Assembly: GCA_003117195.1 (NCBI GenBank)
Contig: BDSI01000020.1
Span: 464,146-528,145 of the forward strand
Direction: 5' to 3'
DNA from: Eudorina sp. 2006-703-Eu-15
Taxonomy: Eukaryota; Chlorophyta; Chlorophyceae; Chlamydomonadales; Volvocaceae
Length of the DNA: 64,000 nt
Shown here in pieces: positions 12,901-24,891 of the stretch. Made by a program: the position numbers and the translations under genes. The notes below the pieces were generated by a model, which did no database searches, was not told where the DNA came from, and saw only the letters and a program-made list of their open reading frames with translations. Every line of letters begins with the position of its first letter. Position 1 is the first letter of the stretch.

Positions 12901-15900
12901 GGGAAGGGTTCCGGAGCTCAATGAGGTGTATCGAGGACAATGATGGGGCGGGGCCGTGGGGATAAGAAAGGCCGGGGCTAGGGCGGGAGGCAAACCAAGG
13001 TGGGCTCATCTGGGGTTGAATGGAGGCGATGTGAGCCACTGGCTGGCGCGTGGGGTGGGATGGCGCGGGTTGGGTGTGGGTTGGGTTGGGTGCGGGGGTG
13101 TGGACTGAGGTGGGTTGCACTGGGGTGGGGCGGGGTATCAGAACGTGCGAAGGGCCAGGGAGAGCCCGGGGCACCTCGGAGGGGGTCACATACAGGGGCA
13201 AAGAGGGCGGAGGGGTGAAGGAGGGGGTTGAGCGGATGTGATTTTCAGAGGTTGAGGGGACGACGGCGCGGTCCTGGCACGGGGACCTTGGACCCTTCTT
13301 GGAAGGGGAATACGACCCAGATCCATTTGAGCACACACTGCGCCAACTGCCACCAACTGTCACCCAACTGCCACCCTTTCTCTCCTCCGCCAGCGCCGGC
13401 GCCGGCGCTGCGCCCACCTGCTTACTTGCATATGATGGGTACGACATACGACGAGTAGGTCGCCATGATGGCGAATGACGTCACGATGGTGAACTGCACC
13501 CACCCACCCGGGGACACACACCCGGGGACGGCCACCGAAGAGAAAACAAGGGGGCCGGAAATATTTTAGGTAAAGAAGGGTGTTTTACGGACAGCTGCAA
13601 TGCGTAACATCACGCATCAATATTACTTTTTAAATTAAATTAAATTATATATATACACCAAGACGCAGGGAATGCGGGGTGTCCAGGGTGCAGTGTGGGC
13701 GGAGCGGCGAGGTGGCTGTTCTCCGTGGGTAGGGCAGCCCGTGACTCACACGTACGACGGTCGGCGTACGATATACGACGGTATACGACGGCGGTACACG
13801 GTGTACGGCAATGACGTGGACGATGCACGCATGATGGGCGGCGCTTCTCACAGGACCGGGTCAGGGCGCAGAGGAGGAGGGGCCGAGGGGGCCGAGGGGA
13901 CGTTCTCAGTGACCACATGCGGCCGAAGGCGGGTATCGGTTCTGTCGCCCCTCCGATGCCCCCACCGCCCCACCGCCCCACCGCCCCACCGCATAGCTGC
14001 AGAAGCACATGGGCACCGCCATGGTCAGCGCCCCCAGCACCATGTACCCCGCGGCCCGGGTGGGGGCGGAGGTGCGGGGGCTGACCCGCTCGGCGCCGCG
14101 GAGCAGCGGCAAGCCGCCGTCCCGGGCGAATGCGTACAGCATCCTGGGGTGGGGGGTGAACAGGTGGGGGGGCCCCAGGAGGAGGGGGAGGAGGCCGGGA
14201 TGAGGTGAAAACAACCAGCGGTGGCGCGGTGGGCGGGGTTTGCACACTCGTGGCGGACTACCCGTTGCCGATAGGGGTCGATGGGTGTACCTCTGGAGGA
14301 GGGGGAGGAGGGGGTATAGGAAGTTGGGGGAGGAGGGGGATGCGCTTGCCCCTTGCTGATTGAGAGAGTCTGGCAATCCAGGGAAGCAGCCGTGGGTGTC
14401 GGAGAACGGGTCGGAGGAAGGACACTCCGGCCCTGGAGCTGTTGTGCCCCACCTTGCGCATTCGTGAGGTGAGTGTCGTACCGCACGGTACGATGTGACT
14501 GCCGTACCTGGCGGTGTTCGCGATGACCTGGTAGCTGCAGAAGAAGGCCGCGGCTATGGGGATCGCGAACAGGGCGGTGCTGTTGCCGAAGGAGCTGGGG
14601 TCCCGGTCCGCAATCTGGGAGGCCGGGGGTGGGGTATGGATTGGGGGGCGGCGAGGGGGTGGGTGGGGGCGGCGAGGGGGTGGGTGGGGGCGGCGAGGGG
14701 TGGGTGGGTGGGAGAGAAGGCCGCGAGAGGAGGGGGGAGGAGGCCCCAAGACGGGGCAGCAGGAGGGCAGGGACACCACGATTCAGTGAACTTTGAGGAC
14801 GTTCTCCAGTACGGGCCGACAGCAGTGGGGAGGGGGCCGGAAACACCAGGCAGGTGCCGCAGGGGACCGAACACTAACCCCCCCAAACCCCTCCCACCCC
14901 TTCCACCTCGTATGCTGCTGCTGGTAACCTGGCTGACAGCGCCTCCACAGTGACTCACAACCCCGCCTATGTCACCGGCTCCCCCCAACGCACGCACAAC
15001 GTGTCCACCCATCCGCCATCCCCGCTCCCCTGCCCCTCCCCCTCCCGGGGGACCCATGCGGAGGGGTCCGGCCATGGGGGTTAACCCACCACATACAAGC
15101 ACCTGCCGCCAGCTGCGCTCGGTCCAATCCTCCCTTTTTGTCAATAAAGGCAGCGAGACCGCAAAAGAGCACCAAACCGATAACCGCCGATACCCCCCGA
15201 TTTGTCTATAAAGGGGGTACCCCCCACCCCCATCCCCCCGGGTTCGTTTCGGTTTACTTTTGTTCTCAGTTTACCCCCCCCCCCCAAACACACACACCCC
15301 ACCCACCTCCACCAGTATCTGCAGAACCATGTTGTTGTGGCCGGTGGGGTCAGGCACAATGGTGTCGTTCGTCTTGACCGCAATCAGCGTCACCAGCAGC
15401 AGGAAGCTCAGGCAGCCGCCGCCCAGCACCGACGACACGATGGCGGAGGGCACCGCCACCTCCGCCCCGTGGGTCTCCTCGGCCAGGTGGGCGGCGCCGT
15501 CCCACCCCGTGAAACTCCACCTGCGTACGGCGTCGTACGGCGTCTTACAATACAGTGCAACCTCTCAACTTGCACGTGATGCACGGTCGGGAGAGAGCGG
15601 TTGGTCGACAATACGCATGGGCGGCAGGTACGGCATCAGGTGCCGACAGTACGGGATCCGGGTCATGCGGACGAGCAACAAGTCACAACCTCCAGTTCCC
15701 GCCCGCCGTTCCCGCTTTTCCCCTCTTCCGCGCTGCCGTCCTCCCCTCCCTCCCTCCTCCCTTATCCCCTCCTGGAGCACTCACTGCGCGGTGAGCAGCC
15801 CCATCAGGACCGTGTAGAGGGGGCTGCGGATACCCGTCAGATCGGGGCTCGTCTGCCAAGAGGTGAAGACGTACTGGCGGTAGAGGGGCGAGGGGGCGCG

Positions 15901-18900
15901 GCGGCGGCGCAGCGGCGGAGGACAAAACGGGCCGGGGTTTTAGCAACAGTGCCGCACATATGAGGTAAAACCCATGGCCCTGGACGCGAATGCGCCACGC
16001 GCTGGCGATTGCGTGGAGGCACATGTTAAAGCACAATCCGAAAAAGCATCTCCGTGATTAACCATTCAAGGCGGCTCGGGGCCCCCCCCGAATGCCCGCG
16101 GACCCCGAATGGCCGCGGACCCCACCTGTATGGAGTTCCTTTTAGGCGCCATCAGCAGCAGCGTGAGGCAGAACCCTATTAGGGCCACGATGTGCCACCT
16201 TTCGGGGGAGGGGAGGTAGAGGCAGGGAGGGAGGGGGGAGGGAGGGAGACAGATGGGGGCCGGCGGGCCACGGCGCCATGCCCGGCCAGGTGCCGTTGGG
16301 TCCCTCGGGTTCAGCCCCTCCGGACAAGAGGGACCACCCCCCGCAACCCGAGCCAGGGGCCCCAGGTCTGCCCTTCCCCGGCCTGGGTGCCCTGCTGTTG
16401 GTAGGGTTGCAATATTAGCACGGGGGCGGGGAGGTCCGTCCGTCCGTCCGCCCGTCCATCCGTCGAGCCAAGCGCCCCCATGGATGCAAGTGAGAGGGGC
16501 TCCCCCGCGCCCCCGCACTCGCACGCCAAAGCCCTGCCACTCTGCAGCCTCATCCCCAGCCCCCCCAACGCCCAACCCCCGCGGCCCCCGCCTCGCCCCC
16601 CTTTCCCTCCCCACACGGCACAGCTGGGCAGCGGTGGCGGTGGCGACTCACAATGCGCCCAGTGTGGTCAGGAAGGCCGTCATTCGGACCGATCCGCTGT
16701 TGAGGGCCGCCAGCAGCAGCATCGTGGCCACCAGGATGGCCAGCCGGGCGGGGGGACCCACGTCCGCACCTGGACACATCCGGGAGGGAAGGGGGGAGGG
16801 AGGGACGGAGGGGAGGGGAGGGGACGTGGGGTGTGTGGTTGAGTTGGAGGCCGACAACGGTCAGGAGGAGGGGTATCTAGCCCTAAAATATCCCTAGCCC
16901 TAACCTTAATCTAGCCTGTCACAAGAAGCGGGGTTGGCAGGCGGTGCGGAGTAGGCGGATGCCCCCCATCGGCGTTGGAGACGGAGTGAGGGGGGCGTGA
17001 TCACGGCTTTCACCCTGGCAAGCCAAGTCCTCCAAGGGGTACAGGCAGGTGGGTACCGTGCACTGTTTCATGCGCCTGGCAGGTGGGTGGGTCATCGCCT
17101 AGCTTGTCATGGCTTCATCGCGAGAATCGGGTGGGATGTGCGGTCGTCCATTGGGCATCGTGGTGAACCAGTTTGGAGCCAACCCTGGAGCCCGCCCTAA
17201 AGACCCCCCTGGGGGGGGCACCTTGGGAGAATCCCCCCGGGTGTCCTTCTCACTCCGCACATAGTCGTGTGGTACATATCCACACACAATGCACATGTAT
17301 ATGGATATGCACATGGATGTGGGTACATGAACATATCCACACAATTCACACGGACACACACATCGCTAATCGTCTGTTTGCCTTTCCCACGCCTTTGTCG
17401 TCCCCTCCTGCCTGCACCGTGGTCGCCGGCGCCTACGCCTCCTCTGTCTTTTAGGTGGTATAATTAGTATCACGCGTCTCGGGCAGCTGGGGCATCGACT
17501 TTCTGCCGGGTCTGGAAAGTGCGTTGGGAGGGGTCATCCCAGCAGTGGCCCGTTCTGTTGTCCGGTAGCATCGCCTTCCGAGGCAAATGACAATCAGCCA
17601 CTCAACCCAGCCCGGGACGGCCCCCAGCACGCGTGCGCGTCCCAGTCCCCACCCATACCTACAGCGAATCCCCCAATTACCCACCGTACTGCTGCCGTAC
17701 GACATCCTCGATCAAGCTGACAAACGTCTGCAGGGGTGTCGTGGTGCGGTGGGTCGTCAGTTGGCTCAGGTGGGGTGAGGTGAGGTGAGGTGAGGGTCAC
17801 GTTGTCAGGGTCTGGGGCCAGGTATTGTCACTCAGCCGGGGCCCTTGTCACTCCTTCACATCGGCCCCTGGCAGGACCCGCAGTCTCCGGGGGCCATGGG
17901 AGGGCAATCAGCCCGACACGGGCACAGCGCTTTCCACCCCGCAACATATTTACACCTATGCAGGGGCCCATCCTCTCTCTCCCGTCCTGCCCCGCCACCC
18001 GCCCAACCGCCTCAGCAGTCAGCACCCCCGCCCCCCCGGGCGGGTCGGCCACCACCGCCGCGGGGCTCACAAGACTCACAAAGACGCAGCAGGCGGCCGT
18101 GGCGGCCTGCCCCAGGGTGAGGACCCAGGCGATGAGGAAGCAGATCAGGTTCCGGAGCCGGGGCGGTGCCAGCTTGTACGCCCAGTAGTACAACCCGCCC
18201 GAAGTGGGGTACGCGGAGGCCATCTCCTGGCCAGGGCCGGAGCCAGTGAGGAAGTGAAGGGGAAGAAAGTCAAGCACAAGCACCGCAGTGCATGGCATAG
18301 CACCGCTCCCCACTAGCTCTGAGGAAGGTGAGGGAGGACACGTTGTGAACAGTTCCCCTTGGTCCGTATGCTCGTCGCTGTCTGTGAATTCAATCCGCCC
18401 ACTGAGCGACGAGCATAAGGACCAAGGGAACTGTTCGCCTTCAGAGGAGTCGGAGTCGAAAGCTGTGATGCCCCCCACGACATCTTGCCCCCTTCTAACT
18501 GTCCCCACTGCTGCTACCGGTAGGTACCTCAGCTGGTACCGGAACCCACCGCCAGGCTGATTCCGACGGACGCTGTCAGAAGCATCACGGCGATCCAGCT
18601 CCACCTGTGAGGTCCCACGGGGGAGCCAACCAACTCGACAGACGTGCGTGTGTGGATGCGCGAAGCCGGGGAAATGATCTTATACATAACAACCCTAAAC
18701 GGGACACGGTCAGTGTTTCCCTGACACATTAAGCCAGACGCGCCGTTCGGTTGCAGCGCCAGCCGCATCATCACCCGCATCGTAGGCATCTACAGCAGGA
18801 GCGGCAGCAGCCCCGCGTTCTACAGCACAATGACTGCAGCGCCGCTCTCACTCACGTCATCACGACAGGGCCGCCGTACATGAGCCCTGTTCCGATGCCG

Positions 18901-19711
18901 TACTGCCCTGCCAAGATTACGACAATGAGGGTGGGTGAGGGTAGGGTAGGGTCAGGGTCCTGCCCCCGCCAAGCCGCACCCAGCCTGAGACAGCCAGTCC
19001 ATCACTTCCGGACCCCTTCTCGGCCGGCCCACGGGTCTGTGGTCCTCTGCGCCGAGGTCCCCTGCTGCGTGACCTCCCTCCGGACAGGTCAGGACCGCCA
19101 CCCCCGCCCCCGCCCCCATCCCCATCCCTACCAAGTACCACCAACAACACATCCCCTCACTGTGCACCCGCTCTTCCCCTCAACTGTCGAGCCACCCCCT
19201 TCACTGCACCGCACGAGCTACAGTAGCAGCAGTAGCAGCCAGCCCTACACCGCCGCCCTACACCCCCTGGAAGCCACGCGCCTGCCAGGGCCGTGAAGCT
19301 GCTGAGGATGTTGATGTTGCTCCCAAAGCAGTTGAACATCGTGAAGCTGCGACAGCGAGGGAACACCATTGGTGTACGGCGAACCGCTTTGGTCACTGGT
19401 GCACGGCGAACCGCTGTGGAGGTGTGCTGGTGTTAGACGCTGTCGAGCGGGATTGCCTGAGCAGCCTTGTGCGATCCGGAGGGAGTGGGGGTCATGTACG
19501 ACAGCGTACGGAAGATATCTACTTACTCCCGGACAAGCTCCTGGCGATAGCCCATCATGAGCAGTTTGACGGTGTCGCTGTTGCCGCGGCGGCGAGACCA
19601 TGCTGCGGGGGGGCGCGCGGGGCGTGCCCCCGAAACGCGCTTGGACGATGCGGCGGCATCACCCTTTTGGAGTTTGGGTTGGCTGATGCAATCCTGCCAC
19701 ATGCAGAGCAT
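9991..19711 (-). CDS. BAT1/GABA-permease-type APC amino-acid transporter with ~600-residue C-terminal tail
   Basis: Proton-coupled amino-acid/polyamine permease of the APC superfamily (ACT/BAT1 group), expected in a cell or organelle membrane. Exons (5' to 3', minus): 19711-19527, 19346-19282, 18907-18856, 18604-18550, 18226-18080, 17727-17685, 16769-16652, 16198-16126, 15873-15785, 15520-15307, 14614-14508, 14143-13990, 13493-13426, 12882-12679, 12222-12182, 11807-9991; all phases agree, giving about 1143 residues. Family motifs in order: GYRQELVRD, TGLMYGGPVVMTW, SAYPTSGGLYYWAYKLA, NSGSVRMTAF, FTGWDGAAHLAEET, MLYAFARDGGLP, REFLAGPFHL and YGVRYWFQGPRAN. The core is about 540 residues, close to the family length. 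Exon 16 adds about 600 residues of Ala/Gly/Ser/Pro-rich, probably disordered sequence. Intron 2 needs a GC donor. The start ATG is tentative. The final GGTGAGT could be a donor, but the TGTAA at 9751 favours ending here. Confidence 0.93.
10531..10598. repeat. 18-bp coding repeat in the permease tail
   Basis: Nearly four copies of an 18-base unit (TGAGATCCGTACTGCGAC) encode, on the minus strand, the six-residue repeat GSQSQY/GSESQY. It is the only regular repeat in the low-complexity permease tail. Confidence 0.9.
13624..13654. repeat. A+T-rich island in a permease intron
   Basis: About 30 bases of TTAAATTAAAT and TATATATA occur inside an otherwise GC-rich intron. No function can be read from it. 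Confidence 0.6.
18346..18438. repeat. Near-perfect inverted repeat (hairpin) in a permease intron
   Basis: The left arm (about 18347-18378) and right arm (about 18405-18437) are complementary over about 31 bases. There is one mismatch and one single-base bulge, and the loop is about 26 bases. The arms read GAACAGTTCCC...CTCGTCGC on plus. It lies wholly inside the intron 18227-18549 of the minus-strand permease, so it would be transcribed as a hairpin. It could be a small-RNA precursor or a tiny foldback element. Confidence 0.9.
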
Positions 19712-22560
19712 TGGAGGTATAAGATGTCATGGGCAGTAGAAACGGACAAACGCGGTGTCGTGCGAGAGGCGGGTGGGACGCAGGTACAACGCATCGTGCC
19801 ACCGACGCACATCTTATAGATTAAAGACGGAAGTGACTCATCAACAGCTGAAAGCTAGTTAAACGTTGGGCGTGGAAATAGTATTAGTGCGTTTTAGTTT
19901 AACGTTTCCTGGCGATGCAACACACGGATTGCCACATTTTATTATAAATGGTGAGGATTCAGGCGGTCTGGACGGACCGGATACCACCACGCCCAGCCAA
20001 TGTCCTGCAAGGAAGTTTTGCGGTCATCCCCATCACCTGGGCACCTAATTCCAGTCTCAGGACCTTTCCGATGATGACAGTCACATTGGCAACTTAACAA
20101 AGAGGTGTGGATTTGAACTGTATTGCGCATGCGGTCGAACGGAGGTGCCTATCACAATTAGCGAAGCCATCTGTTACTCCTCGCACACACAATAACGTCG
20201 GCAATTTCCTCACCTTGGAAGCAGTGAATATAGTGGAATCTGTTGTTCGTCGGGTCGCCATTTCCCGCACCCGCCTCCAGCGGTGTTTTCCTTGTGGAAA
20301 AGTCTATCGTGTTTCAATACACCCCAGTACACAATGCAATAAAACCTCTTTGACTTGGAGGGTGGTGAAATGGTAGATGCTCTGCCTGTCTCCACGGTAC
20401 TATCCGGGCCACTTGTACAAATTGGATCAGGTCCCACAGATGCCTCGAGAGACTTCTGCGTAACCTCTTGATGACAAATCTCATAAATATAAGTTGTGAC
20501 CCTACAGCACTTTGATTGTTGTTGATGCGCTGAATGACATTGTGCAGTGATTCTACACGAGCGATATGGTCATATTAACTAACTTTGACGTCAGTTGCAA
20601 GTGAAGTTACACAAGGCAGTGGAATCGCTCTGAACTGTGTGCAGCAGCACGTCGTGACAATGACACAATGGACAATTTTGTACGGATCAGTCGTAAAAAG
20701 TCGCATACCGGCATACGGTACGCGCTGCTGGAGTACTGGATTACTAGAAACTGGTAAAGGTTATCTCATTTCTTATAATTGCTAACATACCGGTCCCTGT
20801 ATTTCTTGAGCGAAGTCAGCGCATAATACATTCTACTTACTAAACTACTTTTTTAGTTACTCGTTGCTCCGTATGTGATCTCATGTCGCATCGCACATGC
20901 TTGTAACTTTTGATTTTTCACCAGGACACCATTCCCAAACCTGCCTTGATGCAGTTACAGACTGTCTGGGTTAATGGAACGCGTCCATCAGCACACAGCT
21001 CTCAACACGTCTCATTCAATAAATGTTTTTTGTCGGTGCAAATGGACAACTGCTCCGGATACTTGCTGCTGTGCGTCGCGAAACGTTGACTTCTCTACCA
21101 TTGACGTGCAAAAAGCAGGGAAGTCGAGTTCTAACGACGACTGGTGTAAGTATTTGGCGGTTGTTTGAGTTACATACAGGTGTGCGGTTGGTTGCGGCGC
21201 TGGTGGCGCCGTGGCGGCTCGATGAGCGGCGGCCGGGCGGGAGCGCGGTATCTGCCGTTGTTGCTAATCATACTTGTTAGTGCCCTTCTGCCCAGGCATA
21301 CTCCCCGCCCATCCGCACAACAGCGCATGCAGCAGGGTGTACAACACACGCCGTAAGGATTATTCCTGGTAACGCCAGCGCGCGGCAAGGATTTCCACCA
21401 GTGCTGTGGGGCGACCGACTCCCGGCCGGCGGGCACCAAACAGAACAACCGCCGCGAAACTCAATTACGGCCCGCTGCCCGAAACCCTTGTCAATACGGT
21501 CCGTGCTGCACGTCCAGGATAGGTGGCGGCATTTCTCGGACATGTGTCGTGCGCCGGCGCCGGCGCTAAGTAAGGCTCGCGAAAAGACCGGACGCATGTC
21601 TGTACTGGGGTGCCCCGCCATCACGCGCCAGTACGGATCCCCACAGATACCGACACCATACGACTACGGGACGGCGCATGGCGGTCATCGCGTTTGAGGC
21701 AGAAGCTGGGTCTCAGGGTTCAGCACTTCGATCAGCTGGTCCAGCGGCTGCTATCGGGAGACGAGTATCCTAATCAGGCGTTCACCCTAACATCCAGCAT
21801 CCCGCCACTCCGGGGCCAATCATCTGTGTTGGGCCTGCGTCAGGTGGCCCAGCCACGTGCCGGCCAGCAGGCAGGGTAGGTCATCAGTGATAGGTGGGCC
21901 CCCGGGGCCAGGTCAGGTCCCAGAGGTTGGGTCGGTCCCTTACGGCGAAGGCATGCGACATTTGAGACCGAAACTTCCTCCTAGTTCCAGTCGGGTCTGG
22001 CACCACTGCATGCGGGGATGCGCTGAGGCCACGAGGCCTGCCCCCTGCTGTGTCGACCGCTGCCTTACATTACAATGAAAACGAGCGCCAGAGGACCCGA
22101 CAAGCAGCTCGACGTTCAAGTAGAGTCTAACTCGTTATCAGAGTTGGAGCAGCCGTGGGTGTGGACATAATCGTGGATTCGTGATGGGGGTGGTTATCAC
22201 GAGGTTCGGGGCCGTCCTGTGGGTTCACCAGCAGGCACGGGTGGGCACCTGGGCCCCTTCCGTCATGTCCTCAGTCATCCGAGGTGGGTTCCTACGATGT
22301 GTGGGCGGTGTCGCGTCATGGCAGGCGGCAATCGGTCACTGTGGCGTGGTGATGTCTCACTTGTGGTGCCAGTCGGGTTGCGGGGCTCAGTGGACGACCC
22401 CGAACAAGTCTGACACACCAAAAAACCCATAAAATTGACATAAATTCAAAGGTTTCTTGAATACTAATTCGATACTTCTGCAGGGGCGGTTAGGTGTTAC
22501 GTGGGCTGTCGGTTGACGGGTACTTCTCCCTTAATGTTCACCAATTACAAGCTTATTATT
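19712..22560. other. Intergenic region, GC-poorer, no supported gene
   Basis: Upstream of the permease start and downstream of the small minus-strand gene. Open stretches are short, with no family motif and no consistent exon chain that I could find. Isolated donor-like sites (for example GTAAGT near 21146) leave room for a small, unrecognised intron-rich gene. The permease promoter must lie just above 19711. Confidence 0.6.
22545..22549 (-). terminator. TGTAA on the minus strand just after a stop
   Basis: Plus-strand TTACA lies about 12 bases beyond the stop codon at 22561. The distance is unusually short for a 3' UTR, so this may be chance. Confidence 0.35.
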
Positions 22561-23363
22561 TTATAATTCAATTTGTTTTGAGTGGCAGTGAGAGACTGTT
22601 CCGAGCTGAAGCCAGGGGAGGTCGCGCTTCTGTCTTATGTCTCGCCTACTCTTGCAAAAAAAATAGGATGTGCAATGTTTCATGGCGTCTGTCGTCTGCT
22701 CGTCTCTTTCCAAAGTAGATCGTTTGTCGCACTTTGTACTGCCCACAGGCTCGCACCGCCCTTCTCATATCTGCTGCGTTTTGTGCACAGCCGTCCCCGC
22801 GTAAAGTCACCAACAGCTCGGTAAGCTTGACCCCTGTGTCCAGAGGACTAAAACCGGGAGGGAATGTTCCACGGTTAGTCCAGGTTAGTCGTTGTACCCG
22901 CAGGAACCGGCTTAGTCCGCAACCTGCCTAACGCCAGCTCGGCCACGTAGCTGGTGAAGTGTCGGACCGCTGCCGGCTGTTACAATACCGAGGAGCCCTT
23001 GCTCCCAAAGTTAACCTAAAAGTTGATAAGTATCGCGAAAGAAGTTTAGCGGTCAAACATAGACTGTAGGTTGGATTGGTTGCTGTAATCAAGAAGAAAA
23101 GCTGGCGTAAAAGACAACGCTGCGCTGCCATGCTGAGTGTACCTCCCACCCGAACCCCCCACAAGAGGTAACCCCACCACGGCACGACATAACTTTACTG
23201 AGAAACCTACAACCAACACTCACCTGGCCGGAAGCACGCGGGGGTGGGTGACTGGGCAGCGGGCGCTTCCCTGCTTTGCCCACTTGCCTACGTAGCATTT
23301 CCACTCGGGGCCACTCGGGTGCCGCAGGCGGACGTAGGTGAGTGTCACGGCCTCACGGGCCAT
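22561..23363 (-). CDS. Small unidentified multi-exon gene
   Basis: I do not recognise the product. Three terminal exons are well supported by phase and splice sites. Exon 22976-22898 reads AAVRHFTSYVAELALGRLRT, exon 22833-22733 reads VKLTELLVTLRGDG...RRAVRACGQYK, and exon 22650-22561 reads SRRDIRQKRDLPWLQLG to a TAA. Acceptors have good pyrimidine runs, including TATTTTTTTTGCAAG. Upstream, 23363-23224 has an ATG in good context (CCGATGGCC), an open frame MAREAVTLTYVRLRHPSG and a strong GTGAGTG donor. However, its phase does not fit the next exon at 22976. It fits only an alternative acceptor inside that exon (CACCAG, about 22954). The product is basic and small. The 5' structure is uncertain. 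Confidence 0.5.
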
Positions 23364-24891
23364 CGGTTGGGTGGTCGTGCAGCATCTTCCCGCCGAGGTT
23401 GCAATCGGCCCCTGAGTTTCATCCCCTGAGTTGCGGGGTGATGCGCCTGGCTCTCCCGGCCAAACGGGCGGGGACAACCCCAGTGGCAACCCCAGTAGTT
23501 ACAACGACGATACAACGCCACAACAGCAAGCGCGGGCTAATCCCGCCCGCGCCCACGCCTGCAACGGAAGCCTCAGGCCAAAGATGAGATTTCAGCCTGG
23601 CCTAACTGAGCGATGCCGCCACCTGGCGGCCGGGGAATTGACTCAGCAACTTTTCGGGGTCTTTGCAGTCCTGGCACTGAACGATAAATGGTCGGGTGCA
23701 CCGGGTGCAATTTGCCGGCTAGCATTGAAGCTCTGCCTGCGGAAAGCCACATGGTGTGCCTCGGCTGCTCGCCACCAACCCCGCAGCACCACATGGTGTG
23801 CCTCGGCTGCTCGCCACCAACCCCGCAGCACCACTGCGCCCGCCGCTGCCTGGCGCCCGCCTTGGCACACCAGCCCTAGGTGCCTCCCTCGCCCTTCCCC
23901 ATACGAAACACATGCCCGCCACTCTCACCATACGGTATTCCAACAGGTCAACCGCCAGCCAGCCAGGGATGGGGGCGCGCGAGAATGCAAAACGTTCGTT
24001 TGTCCCTAGTCATCAACGTGGCGTGACGCCTCTGGCTGCAGCCCTGCACCGCAGCGGTGCACCGCCGCCCCCCCGCCGCCCAGCTACAACACTGTACTGT
24101 ACAGGTATCCGTGCAGTCGGCCTCAACCCGGCAACTGCACTCTATTGCATCTACCGCCGAGTGCCCCCAACCTTAGTACCTAACACCGCTCATGGATCCC
24201 CTCCCGAACACTGGCAGACACTTGGCTGCGGCTAGAACCTACCAGCGGCCGGACACTCTACCCCTGGACGCGGCGGACTACACCCTCACACCCTCAGGCA
24301 CCACCACTGCGGCTTCATGTTTACGGGTATAGGAAAATGGGCACGTCATGACGTGCATGTGGGAATATGCGTATGCCTGCACTTGCAACAGCCTCACCGC
24401 ACCGCACCTCGCCTCCGCCCGACTATATCCACATTCCTCAGCTTGCAGATCTCCTCAAGGCCCTTAAACGCACCCGCCACACTCCACCCATCCCCGGCGC
24501 CCAGTTGCCAGCAGTTCCTCAGAAGCGACCCCCCCCCCACACACACACACGCACCCTAGATGCCCTTCCCTACAGAGCCCACAGCAACACGGCCAACAGC
24601 AACACAACGCCCCTGACGAGGTGCGCTCACAAGTGACAACGCTGCCCCGTGCACCCAGACAGGGTTCGGCGGGCAGCCTGTCCGCGCTGCGCCGCGCGAT
24701 GTCCCTGCGGCCGACATTGGCCGCGACACATCCAGACGCCACTCGGCCCCGTCAGATGCTAAATCTGAAAAACCTGCGAACGGAGACCCCAGGACCCAAC
24801 GGCCCCTGGCCAACATGCGGTATCGCCGTTGGCGGACAGACTGGCGAAGGCGATCGGAGACGTCCCGGCCTTCTGGGCCACTCGGGGTACT
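23364..24891. other. Intergenic region between two minus-strand genes
   Basis: No gene supported. It contains an exact 42-bp tandem duplication and the 3' flank of the ALIX gene. The nearest minus-strand TGTAA is near 23498, which would imply a long ALIX 3' UTR. Confidence 0.6.
23747..23830. repeat. Exact 42-bp tandem duplication
   Basis: Two adjacent identical 42-base copies (23747-23788 and 23789-23830), each starting CCACATGGTGTGCC. The lack of divergence suggests a recent event. The unit length keeps any reading frame. Confidence 0.95.
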
